From UBA4742 sp963773335 (GTDB taxonomy: Bacteria; Actinomycetota; Acidimicrobiia; Acidimicrobiales; Acidimicrobilacustridaceae), in contig CAVZAT010000004.1 of assembly GCA_963773335.1 (NCBI GenBank), positions 372,001 through 436,000 on the forward strand: DNA of 64,000 bases. The letters are read 5' to 3'. Shown here piece by piece: positions 17,778 through 27,458 of the stretch. The notes below the pieces were generated by a model. That model saw only the letters and a program-made list of their open reading frames with translations. It was not told the origin of the DNA and did not search any database. A program made the position numbers and the translations under genes. The first letter of the stretch is position 1. The number at the start of each line of letters is the position of its first letter.

Positions 17778-18419
17778 TTACACGGTCGAGGAGGGGCAGA
17801 AGTCGTGCAACACGCACTCGTCGCAGCGGGGTCGCCGGGCCACGCAGACCCGCCGACCGTGCAGGATGAGCCGCAGCGAGAACAGCCCCCGCTCGGCCGC
17901 CGGCACCATCGTGTTGAGCTCGAGCTCGATCTTCACCGCGTCCGTCTCGGTGGTCAGGCCCAGCAGTCGTGACAGGCGGGTCACATGCGTGTCCACCGGC
18001 AGGCCGGGTTCATCCAGCGCCACGCTGCGCACCACGTTGGCCGTCTTGCGACCCACGCCGGGGATGGTCACCAGATCGGCCATGCGATGGGGTACCTCGC
18101 CCCCGAAACGGGTGACCAGCGCATCGGCCATGCCCAGCAGGCTGCGGGTCTTGTTCTTGTAGAAGCCGGTGGAGCGGATCAGCCCCTCGACGTCGGCCGG
18201 ATCGGCGTGGGCCAGGTCCTCGGGCGTCGGGTACCGGTCGAAGAGCGCCGGGGTCACCATGTTGACCCGAGCGTCAGTGCACTGAGCGGACAAGATGGTG
18301 GCGGCCAGCAGCTCGAACGCGTTGCGGTGATCGAGAGCGCATCGAGCGTCGGGGTACTCCACCCGCAGCCGGGCGTTGGTCTCACGGGCCCGGCCGGCGG
18401 GCGTACGGGGTCGGGCCAT
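17778..18419 (-). CDS. nth: Endonuclease III (base-excision DNA glycosylase/AP lyase)
   Basis: Nth removes oxidised pyrimidines and cleaves abasic sites. The 213-residue protein has the helix-hairpin-helix TIPGVGRKTANVV with catalytic Lys125, catalytic Asp143 (VDTHVTRLSRLLGL), and the [4Fe-4S] ligands Cys192-x6-Cys199-x2-Cys202-x5-Cys208. ATG at 18419. It is divergent from a MaoC-like gene. Confidence 0.96.
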   Translation of the reverse strand: MARPRTPAGRARETNARLRVEYPDARCALDHRNAFELLAATILSAQCTDARVNMVTPALFDRYPTPEDLAHADPADVEGLIRSTGFYKNKTRSLLGMADALVTRFGGEVPHRMADLVTIPGVGRKTANVVRSVALDEPGLPVDTHVTRLSRLLGLTTETDAVKIELELNTMVPAAERGLFSLRLILHGRRVCVARRPRCDECVLHDFCPSSTV

Positions 18420-18467
18420 CGCCGCACGCTACCGGGGCACCCGGCCAGCCGGATCGCCTGACTAAGG

Positions 18468-18481
18468 TGACACGAACGTCA
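18468..18481. promoter_or_regulatory. Palindromic operator copy A
   Basis: TGACACGAACGTCA is one of seven related 14-mers found next to acyl-CoA metabolism genes in this window. It lies 20 nt upstream of the start of the MaoC-like gene, just before its ribosome-binding site, where a bound repressor would block expression. The flanks here are less symmetrical than in the other copies. Confidence 0.6.
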
Positions 18482-18500
18482 CATCGCGGAGGGGGACGTC

Positions 18501-18941
18501 GTGGCACTCACCGAGCTCATCGGAACCGAACTGGGCACCCAGACCATCATCGTCGAGCAGGGACCGGTTCGGGCCTTCGCCGCCGCGGTCGCCGACGACC
18601 CGGACCGCTACACCGGCGCGGGCGCGGACACCCCGCCGACCTGGCCCTTCGCCATGGGCTACTGGGGGGCGACGGGCCACGGCGGGGTCGAGGGTCTGCC
18701 CATCGCCAAGCTCCGCACCCGGGGCATGATCCTGCACGGCGAGCAGGCCTTCGAGTACCACCGCAGCCCGCGGGTGGGCGAGCAGTTGGTGGGCACCGGT
18801 CGGATCAGCGATGTGTACGAGAAGGACACCTCGTCAGCCACCATGGAGTTCTACGTCCGCGAGATGGACTGGCGTGACGCCGATGGCCAGCCTGTGGTGA
18901 CCGAGCGGTTCACCCTGATCGTCCGGGCCAAGAAGGGCTGA
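18501..18941 (+). CDS. MaoC-like (FAS1-type N-terminal) hot-dog dehydratase family protein
   Basis: This 146-residue protein matches the MaoC_dehydrat_N hot-dog family, whose members act as or pair with enoyl-CoA/ACP hydratases. Recognisable parts are the N-terminal VEQGPVRAFAAAV...DP helix, PPTWPFAMGYWG, and LHGEQAFEYHRSPRVGEQL. The catalytic Asp-His hydratase motif of the C-terminal MaoC type is not seen, so a partner subunit may be needed. GTG at 18501 follows GGAGGGGG. Operator copy A is directly upstream, and an acyl-CoA synthetase follows, fitting a beta-oxidation role. Confidence 0.8.
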   Translation: MALTELIGTELGTQTIIVEQGPVRAFAAAVADDPDRYTGAGADTPPTWPFAMGYWGATGHGGVEGLPIAKLRTRGMILHGEQAFEYHRSPRVGEQLVGTGRISDVYEKDTSSATMEFYVREMDWRDADGQPVVTERFTLIVRAKKG

Positions 18942-18987
18942 CCCCGCCCTTGCCCCGTCCGGCTCACCCCGATCCGCCGCGGCCGTC

Positions 18988-20460
18988 GTGAGCCGGCGCC
19001 TGGCCCCCACCTGGTCCCACGCCGACCAGGACCTGAGCGGGCCCGACCTGCGGACCCCGTTGCGGCCCAACCGCGTCGACCAGATCGTCCTGATCGACCC
19101 CGACGCGCCTGGCGGCGGAACCAACTTCGACGCCGTGGGACTCGACGAGCTGGTCGGGAGGCTCGCCGGCGCCCTGCACGAGCAGGGCATCGAGGCAGGC
19201 GACACCGTGGCCTGGCAGTCGGCCAACCGCTGGGAGGCCGTGGCCCTGTACCGCGCCTGCTGGCGACTGGGGGCGGTGGCCGCCCCGGTGCACCACCAGG
19301 CCGGACCAGCCGAGCTCGATCACATCCTCGGCCAGCTGGACCCGGCTCTGCTGGTGGACCCCGACCAGGTGGGTGACCTGGCCGACCGGGGCCAAGCGAT
19401 CGCGGAGCCGGGAGCCGAACGTGGCGCGGACCTGGCCGTGGTGCTGCACACCTCGGGCTCGACGGGGAGCCCCAAGGGGGTGCTGCACACGCAGGCCGGG
19501 TTGGCCCACAAGGCGCAGCTCATGACCTCGGTGCACGGGCTCGGGGCCGACGACGCCATCCTGATGCCCGCTCCCCTGGCCCACATCTCCGGACTGATGA
19601 ACGCGGTCACCCTGCCCGGTGCCAGCGGGATGACCGCCGTGCTCATGCGCCGCTGGGACCCCGAGCGGGCCCTGTCGCTCATCGAAGCCCACCACATCAC
19701 GTTCATGATCGGCCCACCCACCTTCTTCGTGGCCCTGGCCGACGCGCCCGGGTTCTCCCCCGAACGGGTGGCATCGCTGCGGCTCATCTCGTCGGGGGGT
19801 GCCGGGATCACCCCGTCCTTCGTCACCGACACGGCTGAGCGGTTCGGGTGTGTGGTCAAGCGGACATACGGCTCCACCGAGGCACCCACGGTCACCACCA
19901 GCTTCGCGGGCGACGACCCGGAACGGGCCCGCAGCACCGATGGACGCCCCACCGGTCTGGTACGCATCCGCATCGCCGACACCGGCGAGATCGAGGTGCG
20001 GGGGCCGGAGGTGTTCGTGGGCTACACCGACCCGGACCGCACCCACGAGGCGGTGGCTGACGGCTGGTTCCGCACCGGCGATCTGGGCACCGTCGACGAC
20101 GAGGGCTGGCTCACCGTCACCGGCCGACTCAAGGACCTGATCATCCGGGGCGGCGAGAACATCGCCGCGGCCGAGGTGGAGCGCGTGCTCGAGGCCCATC
20201 CCTGGGTCCGTCAGGCCGCGGCCGTGGGCCAGCCCGACCGACGCCTGGGCGAGCGGGTGTGCGCCTTCGTGGTGTGCGCGCCAGGTGCCCCGCTCGACCT
20301 GGCCACCTGCGGCTCCTGGTTCGCCGAGCAGGGGGTGGCCCGGTTCAAGACCCCCGAAGCGGTGGTGGTGGTCGACGAGCTGCCGCTGCTGGCCGCGGGC
20401 AAGGTCGACCGGGCCGAGCTCACCCGCCGCGCCGCCACCCTGGGCCACGGGCTGACCTGA
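18988..20460 (+). CDS. AMP-forming acyl-CoA synthetase (FadD-like)
   Basis: The 490-residue member of the adenylate-forming superfamily activates a carboxylic acid to its acyl-CoA through an acyl-AMP. It has the P-loop LHTSGSTGSPKGV, the acidic motif YGSTEA, the hinge region WFRTGDLG and GRLKDLIIRGGENI, and the terminal catalytic lysine in LLAAGKVDR. GTG at 18988 follows the MaoC-like gene by 46 nt. It is shorter than long-chain FadDs, which suits medium-size or cyclic acids, but the substrate is unknown. Its stop codon lies inside operator copy B. Confidence 0.9.
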   Translation: MSRRLAPTWSHADQDLSGPDLRTPLRPNRVDQIVLIDPDAPGGGTNFDAVGLDELVGRLAGALHEQGIEAGDTVAWQSANRWEAVALYRACWRLGAVAAPVHHQAGPAELDHILGQLDPALLVDPDQVGDLADRGQAIAEPGAERGADLAVVLHTSGSTGSPKGVLHTQAGLAHKAQLMTSVHGLGADDAILMPAPLAHISGLMNAVTLPGASGMTAVLMRRWDPERALSLIEAHHITFMIGPPTFFVALADAPGFSPERVASLRLISSGGAGITPSFVTDTAERFGCVVKRTYGSTEAPTVTTSFAGDDPERARSTDGRPTGLVRIRIADTGEIEVRGPEVFVGYTDPDRTHEAVADGWFRTGDLGTVDDEGWLTVTGRLKDLIIRGGENIAAAEVERVLEAHPWVRQAAAVGQPDRRLGERVCAFVVCAPGAPLDLATCGSWFAEQGVARFKTPEAVVVVDELPLLAAGKVDRAELTRRAATLGHGLT

Positions 20461-20471
20461 CACGGGCGTCA
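20458..20471. promoter_or_regulatory. Palindromic operator copy B
   Basis: TGACACGGGCGTCA within CCTGACACGGGCGTCAGG (20456-20473). Its first three bases are the TGA stop of the preceding acyl-CoA synthetase. It lies about 90 nt upstream of the next synthetase start (20562), where it would give that gene and the DUF35/thiolase genes their own regulated promoter. Confidence 0.65.
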
Positions 20472-20561
20472 GGGGGTCAGGATGGCTCCGGTAGGATCCG
20501 GCGCGATGCACGACGGCAGTCGCGGGACGCGCTCGAGGGGGACCATGGTCGGGGTGCCCCG

Positions 20562-22100
20562 ATGAAGGGCTACGCCCAGTCCACGGTGGCCCGCCGGGAC
20601 CACCCCGCAGTCTTCGGCGACGACCTCTCGGTCAGCTACGGCCAGCTCGACGAGCGGGCCGACCGGCTGGCCGAGGTGCTGGCGTCGGGGATCGGCGACT
20701 CGGCCCCCGACGGCTCGACCGGGCTCGGCGAGGGCGACCGACTGGCCGTGATGCTGCCCAACTCCGTCGAGTTCTTCGAATGCATGGCGGCCACGGCCAA
20801 GCTGGCCACCTCGGCTCTGAACGTCAACTGGCACCTGAAGGCCGACGAGGTGGCCTGGATCCTCGACGACTCCGGGGCCGGGGCGCTGGTCACCCACGTC
20901 GACCTGCGCGCCCAGGTGGCCGCGGTGGTGCACGACCGGCACCTCCCGGTGCTCTGGGTGGGCGACGACTACGACGACCGCCTGGCCGCCGCCTCGGGCG
21001 GACCCCGCTCCTATCGCTGGCCAACCGCCTGGCCGGTCATCTACACCTCGGGCACGTCGGGTCGGCCCAAGGGCGTGGTGCATGGCGCAGTGGGCGACCC
21101 GGCGGTGATGGAGTTGACGCAGGACTCCCTGGCCGGACTGTGGGGATACGGACCCGACGACGTCCACCTGGCCGCCGGCCCGCTGTACCACGCCGGGCCC
21201 TGGGGCTACGCCAACCTGACCATGTACGTGGGGGGCTCGGTGGTGGTCATGGAGGGCTGGGACGCCCGGTCCTTCCTGGGCCAGGTCGAGCGGCACCGCG
21301 TCAGCACCACCTTCCTCACGCCGGCGCACTTCATCCGCCTGCTGGAGGTGCCCGCCACCGAGCGGGACGGCTACGACCTGAGCTCGCTGCGCCACGTGAT
21401 CCACGCCGGCGCCCCGTGCCCGCCGTCGATCAAGGCAGCCATCATCGACGCCTTCCCCGACACCGAGATCTGGGAGCTGTACGGGATGAGCGAGGGTGGC
21501 GCCACCCGGGTCTCGACCGCGGACTGGACCGCGCATCCCGGCACCGTGGGCCAGCCCTGGCCGGGGGTCGAGATCCGCATCCTCGATCCGACCACCCACC
21601 AGCCCGTGCCCACCGGCCAGGACGGGCTCATCTACGTGAAGCCGGCCCAGGGTCGCTTCCAGTACCACAACGACCCGGCCAAGACGGCCGACACCTGGCG
21701 GGATGACGACTTCTCGGTGGGCGACATCGGCCACCTCGACGACGACGGGTGGCTGTACCTCACCGATCGGGCCAGCGACCTGATCATCCGAGCCGGGGTG
21801 AACGTGTACCCCCGCGAGATCGAGGACGTGCTGTACCTCCATCCGGCGGTGGTGGACTGCGCCGTGTACGGGGTGCCCGACGACCGCGACGGCGAGCGGC
21901 CGGTGGCCGTGGTCGAGCTGCGTCCCGGTCCTCCCGTCGACCTGGCCGAGCTCGACCAGTGGTGCCGCCAGCGCCTCGACCCCTACAAGTGCCCCGACAC
22001 GTTCGAGACGGTGGCGACCCTGCCCCGCGATCCCAACGGCAAGGTGCTCAAGCGCCTCCTGCGCGACGCGGCCTGGGCCGGCACCGGACGGAGGATCTGA
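20562..22100 (+). CDS. Long/medium-chain acyl-CoA synthetase (FadD family)
   Basis: The 512-residue enzyme forms acyl-CoA from free acid, ATP and CoA. Motifs are the P-loop IYTSGTSGRPKGV, the YGMSEGG acidic motif, FSVGDIGHLDDDGWLYLTDR, SDLIIRAGVNVYP (acyl-binding linker typical of FadD), and NGKVLKRLLRD with the catalytic lysine. The ATG at 20562 is used because upstream in-frame codons are antisense-like. The 3' end is followed by DUF35 and thiolase-like genes with 2-nt and 4-nt junctions, so the acyl-CoA may be passed to that pair. Confidence 0.92.
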   Translation: MKGYAQSTVARRDHPAVFGDDLSVSYGQLDERADRLAEVLASGIGDSAPDGSTGLGEGDRLAVMLPNSVEFFECMAATAKLATSALNVNWHLKADEVAWILDDSGAGALVTHVDLRAQVAAVVHDRHLPVLWVGDDYDDRLAAASGGPRSYRWPTAWPVIYTSGTSGRPKGVVHGAVGDPAVMELTQDSLAGLWGYGPDDVHLAAGPLYHAGPWGYANLTMYVGGSVVVMEGWDARSFLGQVERHRVSTTFLTPAHFIRLLEVPATERDGYDLSSLRHVIHAGAPCPPSIKAAIIDAFPDTEIWELYGMSEGGATRVSTADWTAHPGTVGQPWPGVEIRILDPTTHQPVPTGQDGLIYVKPAQGRFQYHNDPAKTADTWRDDDFSVGDIGHLDDDGWLYLTDRASDLIIRAGVNVYPREIEDVLYLHPAVVDCAVYGVPDDRDGERPVAVVELRPGPPVDLAELDQWCRQRLDPYKCPDTFETVATLPRDPNGKVLKRLLRDAAWAGTGRRI

Positions 22101-22102
22101 CC

Positions 22103-22582
22103 ATGGCGACCGCGGCCCGTCCCGTCCCCGGCGACGAGGAACGCTGGCCGCCCGCGGACTGGGTGCGCACCGGCGACGACGGATCCGTGACCCTGCTGGG
22201 CGGCTACTCCCCCAGCAGCGGGCAGTATCACTTCCCCCTCGGGCCGTTGTGCCCCTACACCGGCGCCGACGACGTGCAGTCGGTGACCCTCTCACCCCGG
22301 GGCACGCTGTTCGCCTGGACGGCGGTGACCGCGCCGCCGCCCGGCTACCAGGGCGAGGTGCCTTTCGGCTTCGGGATCGTCGAGTTGACCGGCGCCGGCA
22401 TGGGCGACGCCACCCTGCGGGTCATCGGGCGGCTCACCGAAGCCGACCCCGAGGCGCTGGCCTTCGGACAACCCATGCGGGTGGTGGTCGAGACCCTGCC
22501 CGGCGAACGACCGGTGTGGGGCTTCGCGCCGACCGACGACCAGTGGCCCGGCGATCCCGCCCCGAGCGGGCCCCGGCCATGA
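22103..22582 (+). CDS. DUF35-type OB-fold acyl-CoA-associated protein
   Basis: The 159-residue protein looks like the DUF35 family (rubredoxin-like zinc ribbon plus OB fold) that partners thiolase-like lipid-transfer proteins and MaoC proteins. The OB-fold signature LSPRGTLFAWTAVTAPPPGYQG and FGFGIVEL is present. The zinc ribbon is degenerate: only one cysteine (PLCPYTG) remains. ATG at 22103 is two bases after the synthetase stop, and its own stop overlaps the thiolase start by 4 nt, which supports a thiolase-DUF35 complex. Confidence 0.78.
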   Translation: MATAARPVPGDEERWPPADWVRTGDDGSVTLLGGYSPSSGQYHFPLGPLCPYTGADDVQSVTLSPRGTLFAWTAVTAPPPGYQGEVPFGFGIVELTGAGMGDATLRVIGRLTEADPEALAFGQPMRVVVETLPGERPVWGFAPTDDQWPGDPAPSGPRP

Positions 22583-23734
22583 GCGGGGTGGAGATCGCCG
22601 GGGTCGGCATCCACCCCTTCGGCCGCTTCGCCGACGCCACCGCCACCGACCTGGGGGTGGCGGCCACCCGGGCCGCGCTGGCCGACGCCGGCTGGACCCA
22701 GCCCGCCGAGGCCCGGGGACAGCTGGGCGCTGCCTTCTGCGCCACCGCCTACGGCGGGGTGGCCGCCGGACACCGGGTGCTCGGGGCGCTGGCCCTGACC
22801 GGCATCCCCATCGTGGACGTCGAGGCCGGCTGCGCCTCCGGGGGCGCGGCCCTCGCCCTGGCCGCCTGGGCCATCCGTGCCGGCCAGTTCGACTCGGTCC
22901 TGGTGGTCGGGCTGGAGAAGATGCCCAAAGGCATCATCCGCTCGTCGTTCTTCGCCCCCTGGCAGGAGCAGGCGGGCTTGGCCGCCACGCCCGCCTACTT
23001 CGCCCTGCGCGCCCAACGCCTGGCCCGCGAGCAGGGCCTGGAACCGGCCGACTTCGCCGACCTGGTGGTCAAGAACCGGGGTTGGGGTGAGCACAACCCC
23101 AACGCCATGTTCCGCCAGCCGGTGACCGCCCACCAGGTGCTGGACTCCAGGCTGGTGTGCGCCCCCCTGCACCTGTGGATGCTGTGCTCACCCAACGAGG
23201 GCGCGGCCGCGGTGGTGCTGCGCCGGGGCGAGGGCGGGGTGCAGTTGGCCGCGGTGGCGCTGCGCAGCCACCTGCCCGGCAGCGTGCTGGACGAATCGAC
23301 CCCGATGGCCGGCATCGACGACACCGACATCACCCCGCCCAGCCAGCTGGCCGCGCAGGACGCCTACGCCGACGCGGGCCTGGGCCCCGACGACCTCGAC
23401 CTGGTCGAGTGCCAGGACACCGACGCGGCCCGCGAGCTCGGTTCGTGGGTGGAGCTGGGCCTGTGCGATCCGGGCGATCAGCGCCGCCTGCTCGACGCCG
23501 ACCCAGGCCCCAGCGGCTCCGGCCGGCCGACGACCGGCCCCGCCCTGAACCGATCGGGCGGACTGCTGTCCAAGGGCGAGCCGTTGGGCGCGTCCAGGCC
23601 TGGGGCAGGTGGTGGAGCTGGTGCACCAGCTCCGAGGTCAGGCCGGGGTGCGTCAGGTCCCCGACGCCCGAGTCGGACTGGCCCACACCATCGGGCGCGG
23701 CGCCAACGCCAGCGTCACCATCGTCACCCGCTGA
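22579..23734 (+). CDS. Thiolase-fold lipid-transfer-type protein, one frameshift near the 3' end
   Basis: Thiolase-like protein of the SCP-x/lipid-transfer group: VEAGCASGGAALALAAWAIRAG around the nucleophile region, DLVVKNRGWGEHNPNAMF and SPNEGAAAVVL are seen. The reading frame is lost at about 23591-23600 (an extra base after GCGTCC). In the next frame it continues as GLGQVVELVHQLRGQAG to a proper end, ANASVTIVTR, at 23734. Corrected length is 384 residues. Proteins of this group either cleave beta-ketoacyl-CoA or act as retro-aldolases with a DUF35 partner, which here is the upstream gene. ATG at 22579 overlaps that gene. Confidence 0.85.
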
Positions 23735-23751
23735 CCCCGGAGCCGGCGCCT

Positions 23752-25966
23752 TCAGGGGTCCTTGGGCAGGCCGAGCAGGCGTTCGGCGATCACGTTGCGC
23801 TGGATCTCGCTGGTCCCCCCCGCGATGGACAGGGCCCGGTCCCCCAGGAAGCCAGCCTGACCAGGCTGCGCCGGCCCCCTGGGTCACCGCGGCCGAGGGC
23901 CCCAGCAGGTCGAGGCCCGCCTCCTGGACGGCCTGCTCGTGGGTCACCCCGGCCAGCTTGCGCACACTGGCCTCGGGTCCGGGCTGACCGCCGCCCAGGG
24001 CCCGCAGCGTGGACCGCATGCCCAGCACGGCGATGGCGTGGGCGTCGGCCACCAGCCCACCCAGCCGATCCATCACCAACGGATCGGACAACCTGTCGCC
24101 GTCCAGCCCATCGCCCTCCTGCGCCAGGGTGAACAGGCCGGCCAGACCGGGACCGAACGACGAGCCCGACGACATCGACACCCGCTCGTTGGCCAGGGTG
24201 GTGCGGGCGTAGGTCCAGCCACCCGTGGGCGAGCCCACCAGGCAGTCGTCGGGGACGAAGACCTCGGTCAGGAACACCTCGTTGAACATGGCCATGCCAG
24301 TCAGCTCGCGCAGGGGGCGGATGTCGATGCCCGGGGTGGTCATGTCCAGCAGGAAGCAGCCGATGCCTTCGTGGCGGGGCGCGTCCGGGTCGGTCCGGGC
24401 CAGGCAGATGGCGAAGTCGGCTTCGCGGGCCAGGGTCGTCCACACCTTCTGGCCGGTCAGCGACCAGCCCCCCGGCACCTGCGTGGCCCGGGTGGTGAGC
24501 GAGGCCAGGTCGCTGCCGGCGCCGGGCTCGGAGAACATCTGGCACCAGGCCACCTCGCCCCGCAGCGTCGGGTTCACGAACCGGTCCTGCTGCTCGGGCG
24601 ACCCGTGGGCGATGATGGTGGGCAGCGCCCACCCGGCCACGGCCAGGTGCGGGCGGCGCACGTGGCCCCGGGCCAGCTCCTCGTCGATCACCAGCTGCTG
24701 GATGGGCGAGGCGTCGAGCCCCCACGGGCGGGGCCAGTGCGGAGTCAGGTAGCCCGCGTCGGCCAGCATCGCGCGCCACTCCGACTTCCCGTGGTCGGCG
24801 AGCTCGGCCACGAACGCCCGCGCCGCCTGACGGGCCTGCTCGGCATCGGCGGCACCAGCCGCGTCCGCCGGGAGCTCGAAGGTCAGCGTCCGGCGTTGGC
24901 CGCCGGCGGTCGCCTCCGCCACCCGGGCCCGCCAGGTCGACGGCGGCGCCAGCAGGTGGCGCATGGCGGTGGCTCGCTTCAGGTACAGGTGGGCGTCGTG
25001 CTCCCACGTGTAGCCGATCCCCCCGAGCACCTGGACGCAGTCCTTGGCACAGGCGAAGGCAGCCTCGGGAGCCAGGGCGGCGGCCAGCTCGGCCGCCAAC
25101 CGGGCATCGTCAGGCAGGTCCACGCCGGCGCCCGCCTCGTCGAGGGCCCGGGCCGCGTCCCACACCGCAGCGCGGGCCATCTCCAAGGTCACCAACATGT
25201 CGGCACAGCGGTGCTTGACGGCCTGGAACTGTCCGATGGGACGACCGAACTGCACCCGTTCGCGGGCGTAGGCCGACGCGGTGAACACGCACCAGTCCGC
25301 CACCCCTACCAGCTCGGCGCCGGCCAGCAGCGTGGCCAGCAGCTCGACCGGCGCACCCGGGGCCAGGCGACGTTCAGGTGCCAGCCTGACGCCCGGGACC
25401 ACCATCTCGGCCAGCCGCCTGGTGGGGTCGAAGCTGGGCAGCTCGACCAGCTCGACGTCGGTTCGGTCGAACAGGCCCCAGGCCGGCCCGCCGTCACCCG
25501 CGGGGTCGACGAACGAGGCCAGCACCACCTCGGCGGTGGCCCCGTTCCACACCGGTCCGGCCGTGCCCGTCACGCAGTCCGCGTCAACGGTGAGCGACGA
25601 GGTGAGGGCCAGGCCGGCAGCGCTGGCGCCCTGAGCCAAGGCGGAAGCCAGCTCCCGGTCGCCACCCCAGCGATCGGCGGCCATGGCCGTCACCGCCGTG
25701 GCCAGCAGGGGGCCGGGCACTGCGGCGCGCCCCAGCTCCTCGAGCACCACCGCCAGCTCGCTCAGCCCATGGCCCTGCCCGCCATGCTCCTCCGATACGG
25801 CCAGGCCGACCCAACCCAGTGGACCCAGCTCCTTCCACAGCTCGGGTAGGGCATCGACCGGCGCGTCCAGCAGCTGGCGGGCCGCGGCCACCGGCTGGCG
25901 GGCGTCGGTCCACCGCCGGACGGTGGCCGCCAGCTCCTCGTGCTCGTCGCTGAGGGCGAGTCCCAT
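23752..25966 (-). CDS. Double-domain acyl-CoA dehydrogenase fusion, one frameshift near the 3' end
   Basis: Two complete acyl-CoA dehydrogenase domains sit in one chain. Residues of about 1-370 (MGLALSDEHEEL to ARVAEATAGG) include RVQFGRPIGQFQAVKHRCADM and QVLGGIGYTWEHDAHLYLKRA. Residues of about 370-737 include CQMFSEPGAGSDLASL, TGQKVWTT and the FAD-contact end GGTSEIQRNVIAERLLGLP. Some actinobacterial steroid and side-chain ACADs are alpha2beta2 heteromers with one active type of half, and a fusion mimics that. The frame slips at about 23853-23868 by one extra base just before the last 35 residues. ATG at 25966 overlaps the ferredoxin region by proximity (1-nt gap). Confidence 0.88.
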
Positions 25967-25967
25967 C

Positions 25968-26201
25968 TCAGTCGTCCTTCCCCGGCTCGGTGCCGGCGCC
26001 CGCGGAGGTGTCCAAGGCCAGGGCGTCGACCGGGCACCCTTCCACCGCCGCCCGAATGTCGCCCACCGCGTCCTGGCTGGCATCGGCCGCGCCCGGCTGG
26101 ATCATCACCTTCAGCTCGTCGTCGAGGTCGAAGGTGGCCGGCGCGTAGAAGGCGCAGTTGCCCGATCCGATGCAGCGGTCGCGGTCCACGGTGATGCGCA
26201 C
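25968..26201 (-). CDS. Small ferredoxin, 3Fe-4S type
   Basis: The 77-residue ferredoxin has RCIGSGNCAFYAP near the start and GCPVDAL later. The second cysteine of a normal CxxCxxC motif is missing, leaving Cys-x5-Cys plus Cys-Pro. This is the pattern of actinobacterial 3Fe-4S ferredoxins that feed cytochromes P450 or other oxygenases. An acidic tail ends it. GTG at 26201. It lies between an amidohydrolase and the double ACAD on the same strand, so it may pass electrons from the dehydrogenase or to an oxygenase elsewhere. A weak operator-like sequence overlaps its start. Confidence 0.88.
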   Translation of the reverse strand: MRITVDRDRCIGSGNCAFYAPATFDLDDELKVMIQPGAADASQDAVGDIRAAVEGCPVDALALDTSAGAGTEPGKDD

Positions 26202-26219
26202 GTCAGGTCCCCTCCAGGG

Positions 26220-27458
26220 TCAGGCCACGTCGGGCAGCACGACGTCGGGCAGCGGGTGGCGGAACAGCTCGGCCGCGTTGGTCGAGCAGACACGGCGTTG
26301 CTCATCGGCGGGCAGGCCGGCCAGGCGGTCGACCAGGAAGCGTTGGGTGTCGGGCCAGGTCGAGTCGGCGTGGGGATAGTCGACCTCGACCATGATGTGG
26401 TCCACGCCGATGCGATCGCGGATGGGCCAGATCGACGGGTCGTCGAGCGAGCAGAACCAGAAGTTGCGCAGCAGCGCCTCGGTCGGCGTCACCTCCGTCG
26501 AGGGCCAGGCTCGCCGGCCGTGACCGGACCAGCCGTGCACGTAGTCGAGCCGATCCGCCAGCATCGGCACCCACCCGATGCCGCCCTCGTTCATGACCAC
26601 CTTCAGGTCGGGGAAGCGCAGGGGCACGAACGACCACAGCCAGTCGGCACAGGCGATGAGCGAGAGCGACGAGAACAGGGTGCCGGCCAGCTCGACCAAC
26701 GGGCCGTCGAGGGCCATTTCGGTGGTCATCCCCGAGCTGCCGACGTGCAGGCAGACGACGGTCCCGGTGTCCACGCACGCCGCCAGCACCGGATCCCACC
26801 AGCCCGAGTGCAGCGAGGGATAGCCGAGCCGGTGGGGTTGCTCGGGCAGGCTCACCGCCGTGTAGCCCCGCGACGCGTTGCGGCGGATCTCGGCCGCGGC
26901 CACGTCGGGGTCGGCCAGGAAGGTGATGCCCATGGGCACGAAGCGGCCAGGGAAGGGAGTGATCCACTCCTCGAAGTACCAGTCGTTGAAGGCGCGCACG
27001 CAGGCCTGTCCCAACGCCGGGTCCGAGCACTGGGAGTAGACGGTGCCGCAGAAGCCGGTGATCTGGCTGGGGAAGTTCACCGAGGCCCAGATGCCGGCCA
27101 GGTCCATGTCGGCCACCCGAGCTGCCGGGTCCCAACAGCCCTGGCGCATCTGATCGAAGCGGACCGGTTCCATGGGCGAGTCGTCCTTGCTCCGTCCCAC
27201 CACCGCGTTGAGCCCCACCTGGGGATAGGCCTGGCCGTCGAAGACCCAGATCTCGTGGTTGCGTGACGTCGTCTTCACGTACGGCGCCCGCTCGGCCAGC
27301 GCCGCGGGCATGCGCCCCTCGAACAGGTGGCGAGGCTCGACCAAGTGGTCGTCGACCGACACAACGGTGAAGCGGACCTCGGCTCGTTCGGGGTCGGGAG
27401 CGAGGGGCGAGGGGCCGCCGACGGCCCGCGGCGAGGCGTGGGGATCGACGGGGCTCAT
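26220..27458 (-). CDS. Amidohydrolase-2 family metal-dependent hydrolase
   Basis: The 412-residue protein has the TIM-barrel amidohydrolase-2 layout: metal motif SVDDHLVEP at the N-terminus, LHVGSSG with a ligand histidine, NEGGIGWVP, and the C-terminal VEVDYPHADSTWP acid. Relatives hydrolyse or decarboxylate ring-derived acids in aromatic and steroid breakdown. The actual reaction is unknown. ATG at 27458 overlaps the FGGY-kinase stop by 4 nt, and a ferredoxin follows 18 nt downstream, giving a leftward operon of kinase, hydrolase, ferredoxin and ACAD. Confidence 0.88.
   Translation of the reverse strand: MSPVDPHASPRAVGGPSPLAPDPERAEVRFTVVSVDDHLVEPRHLFEGRMPAALAERAPYVKTTSRNHEIWVFDGQAYPQVGLNAVVGRSKDDSPMEPVRFDQMRQGCWDPAARVADMDLAGIWASVNFPSQITGFCGTVYSQCSDPALGQACVRAFNDWYFEEWITPFPGRFVPMGITFLADPDVAAAEIRRNASRGYTAVSLPEQPHRLGYPSLHSGWWDPVLAACVDTGTVVCLHVGSSGMTTEMALDGPLVELAGTLFSSLSLIACADWLWSFVPLRFPDLKVVMNEGGIGWVPMLADRLDYVHGWSGHGRRAWPSTEVTPTEALLRNFWFCSLDDPSIWPIRDRIGVDHIMVEVDYPHADSTWPDTQRFLVDRLAGLPADEQRRVCSTNAAELFRHPLPDVVLPDVA

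Noticed and set aside
18964..20511. 515-codon minus-strand ORF opposite an acyl-CoA synthetase
   Set aside because: Its translation has no domain motif and high Gly/His/Arg/Gln content, while the plus strand carries all synthetase motifs.
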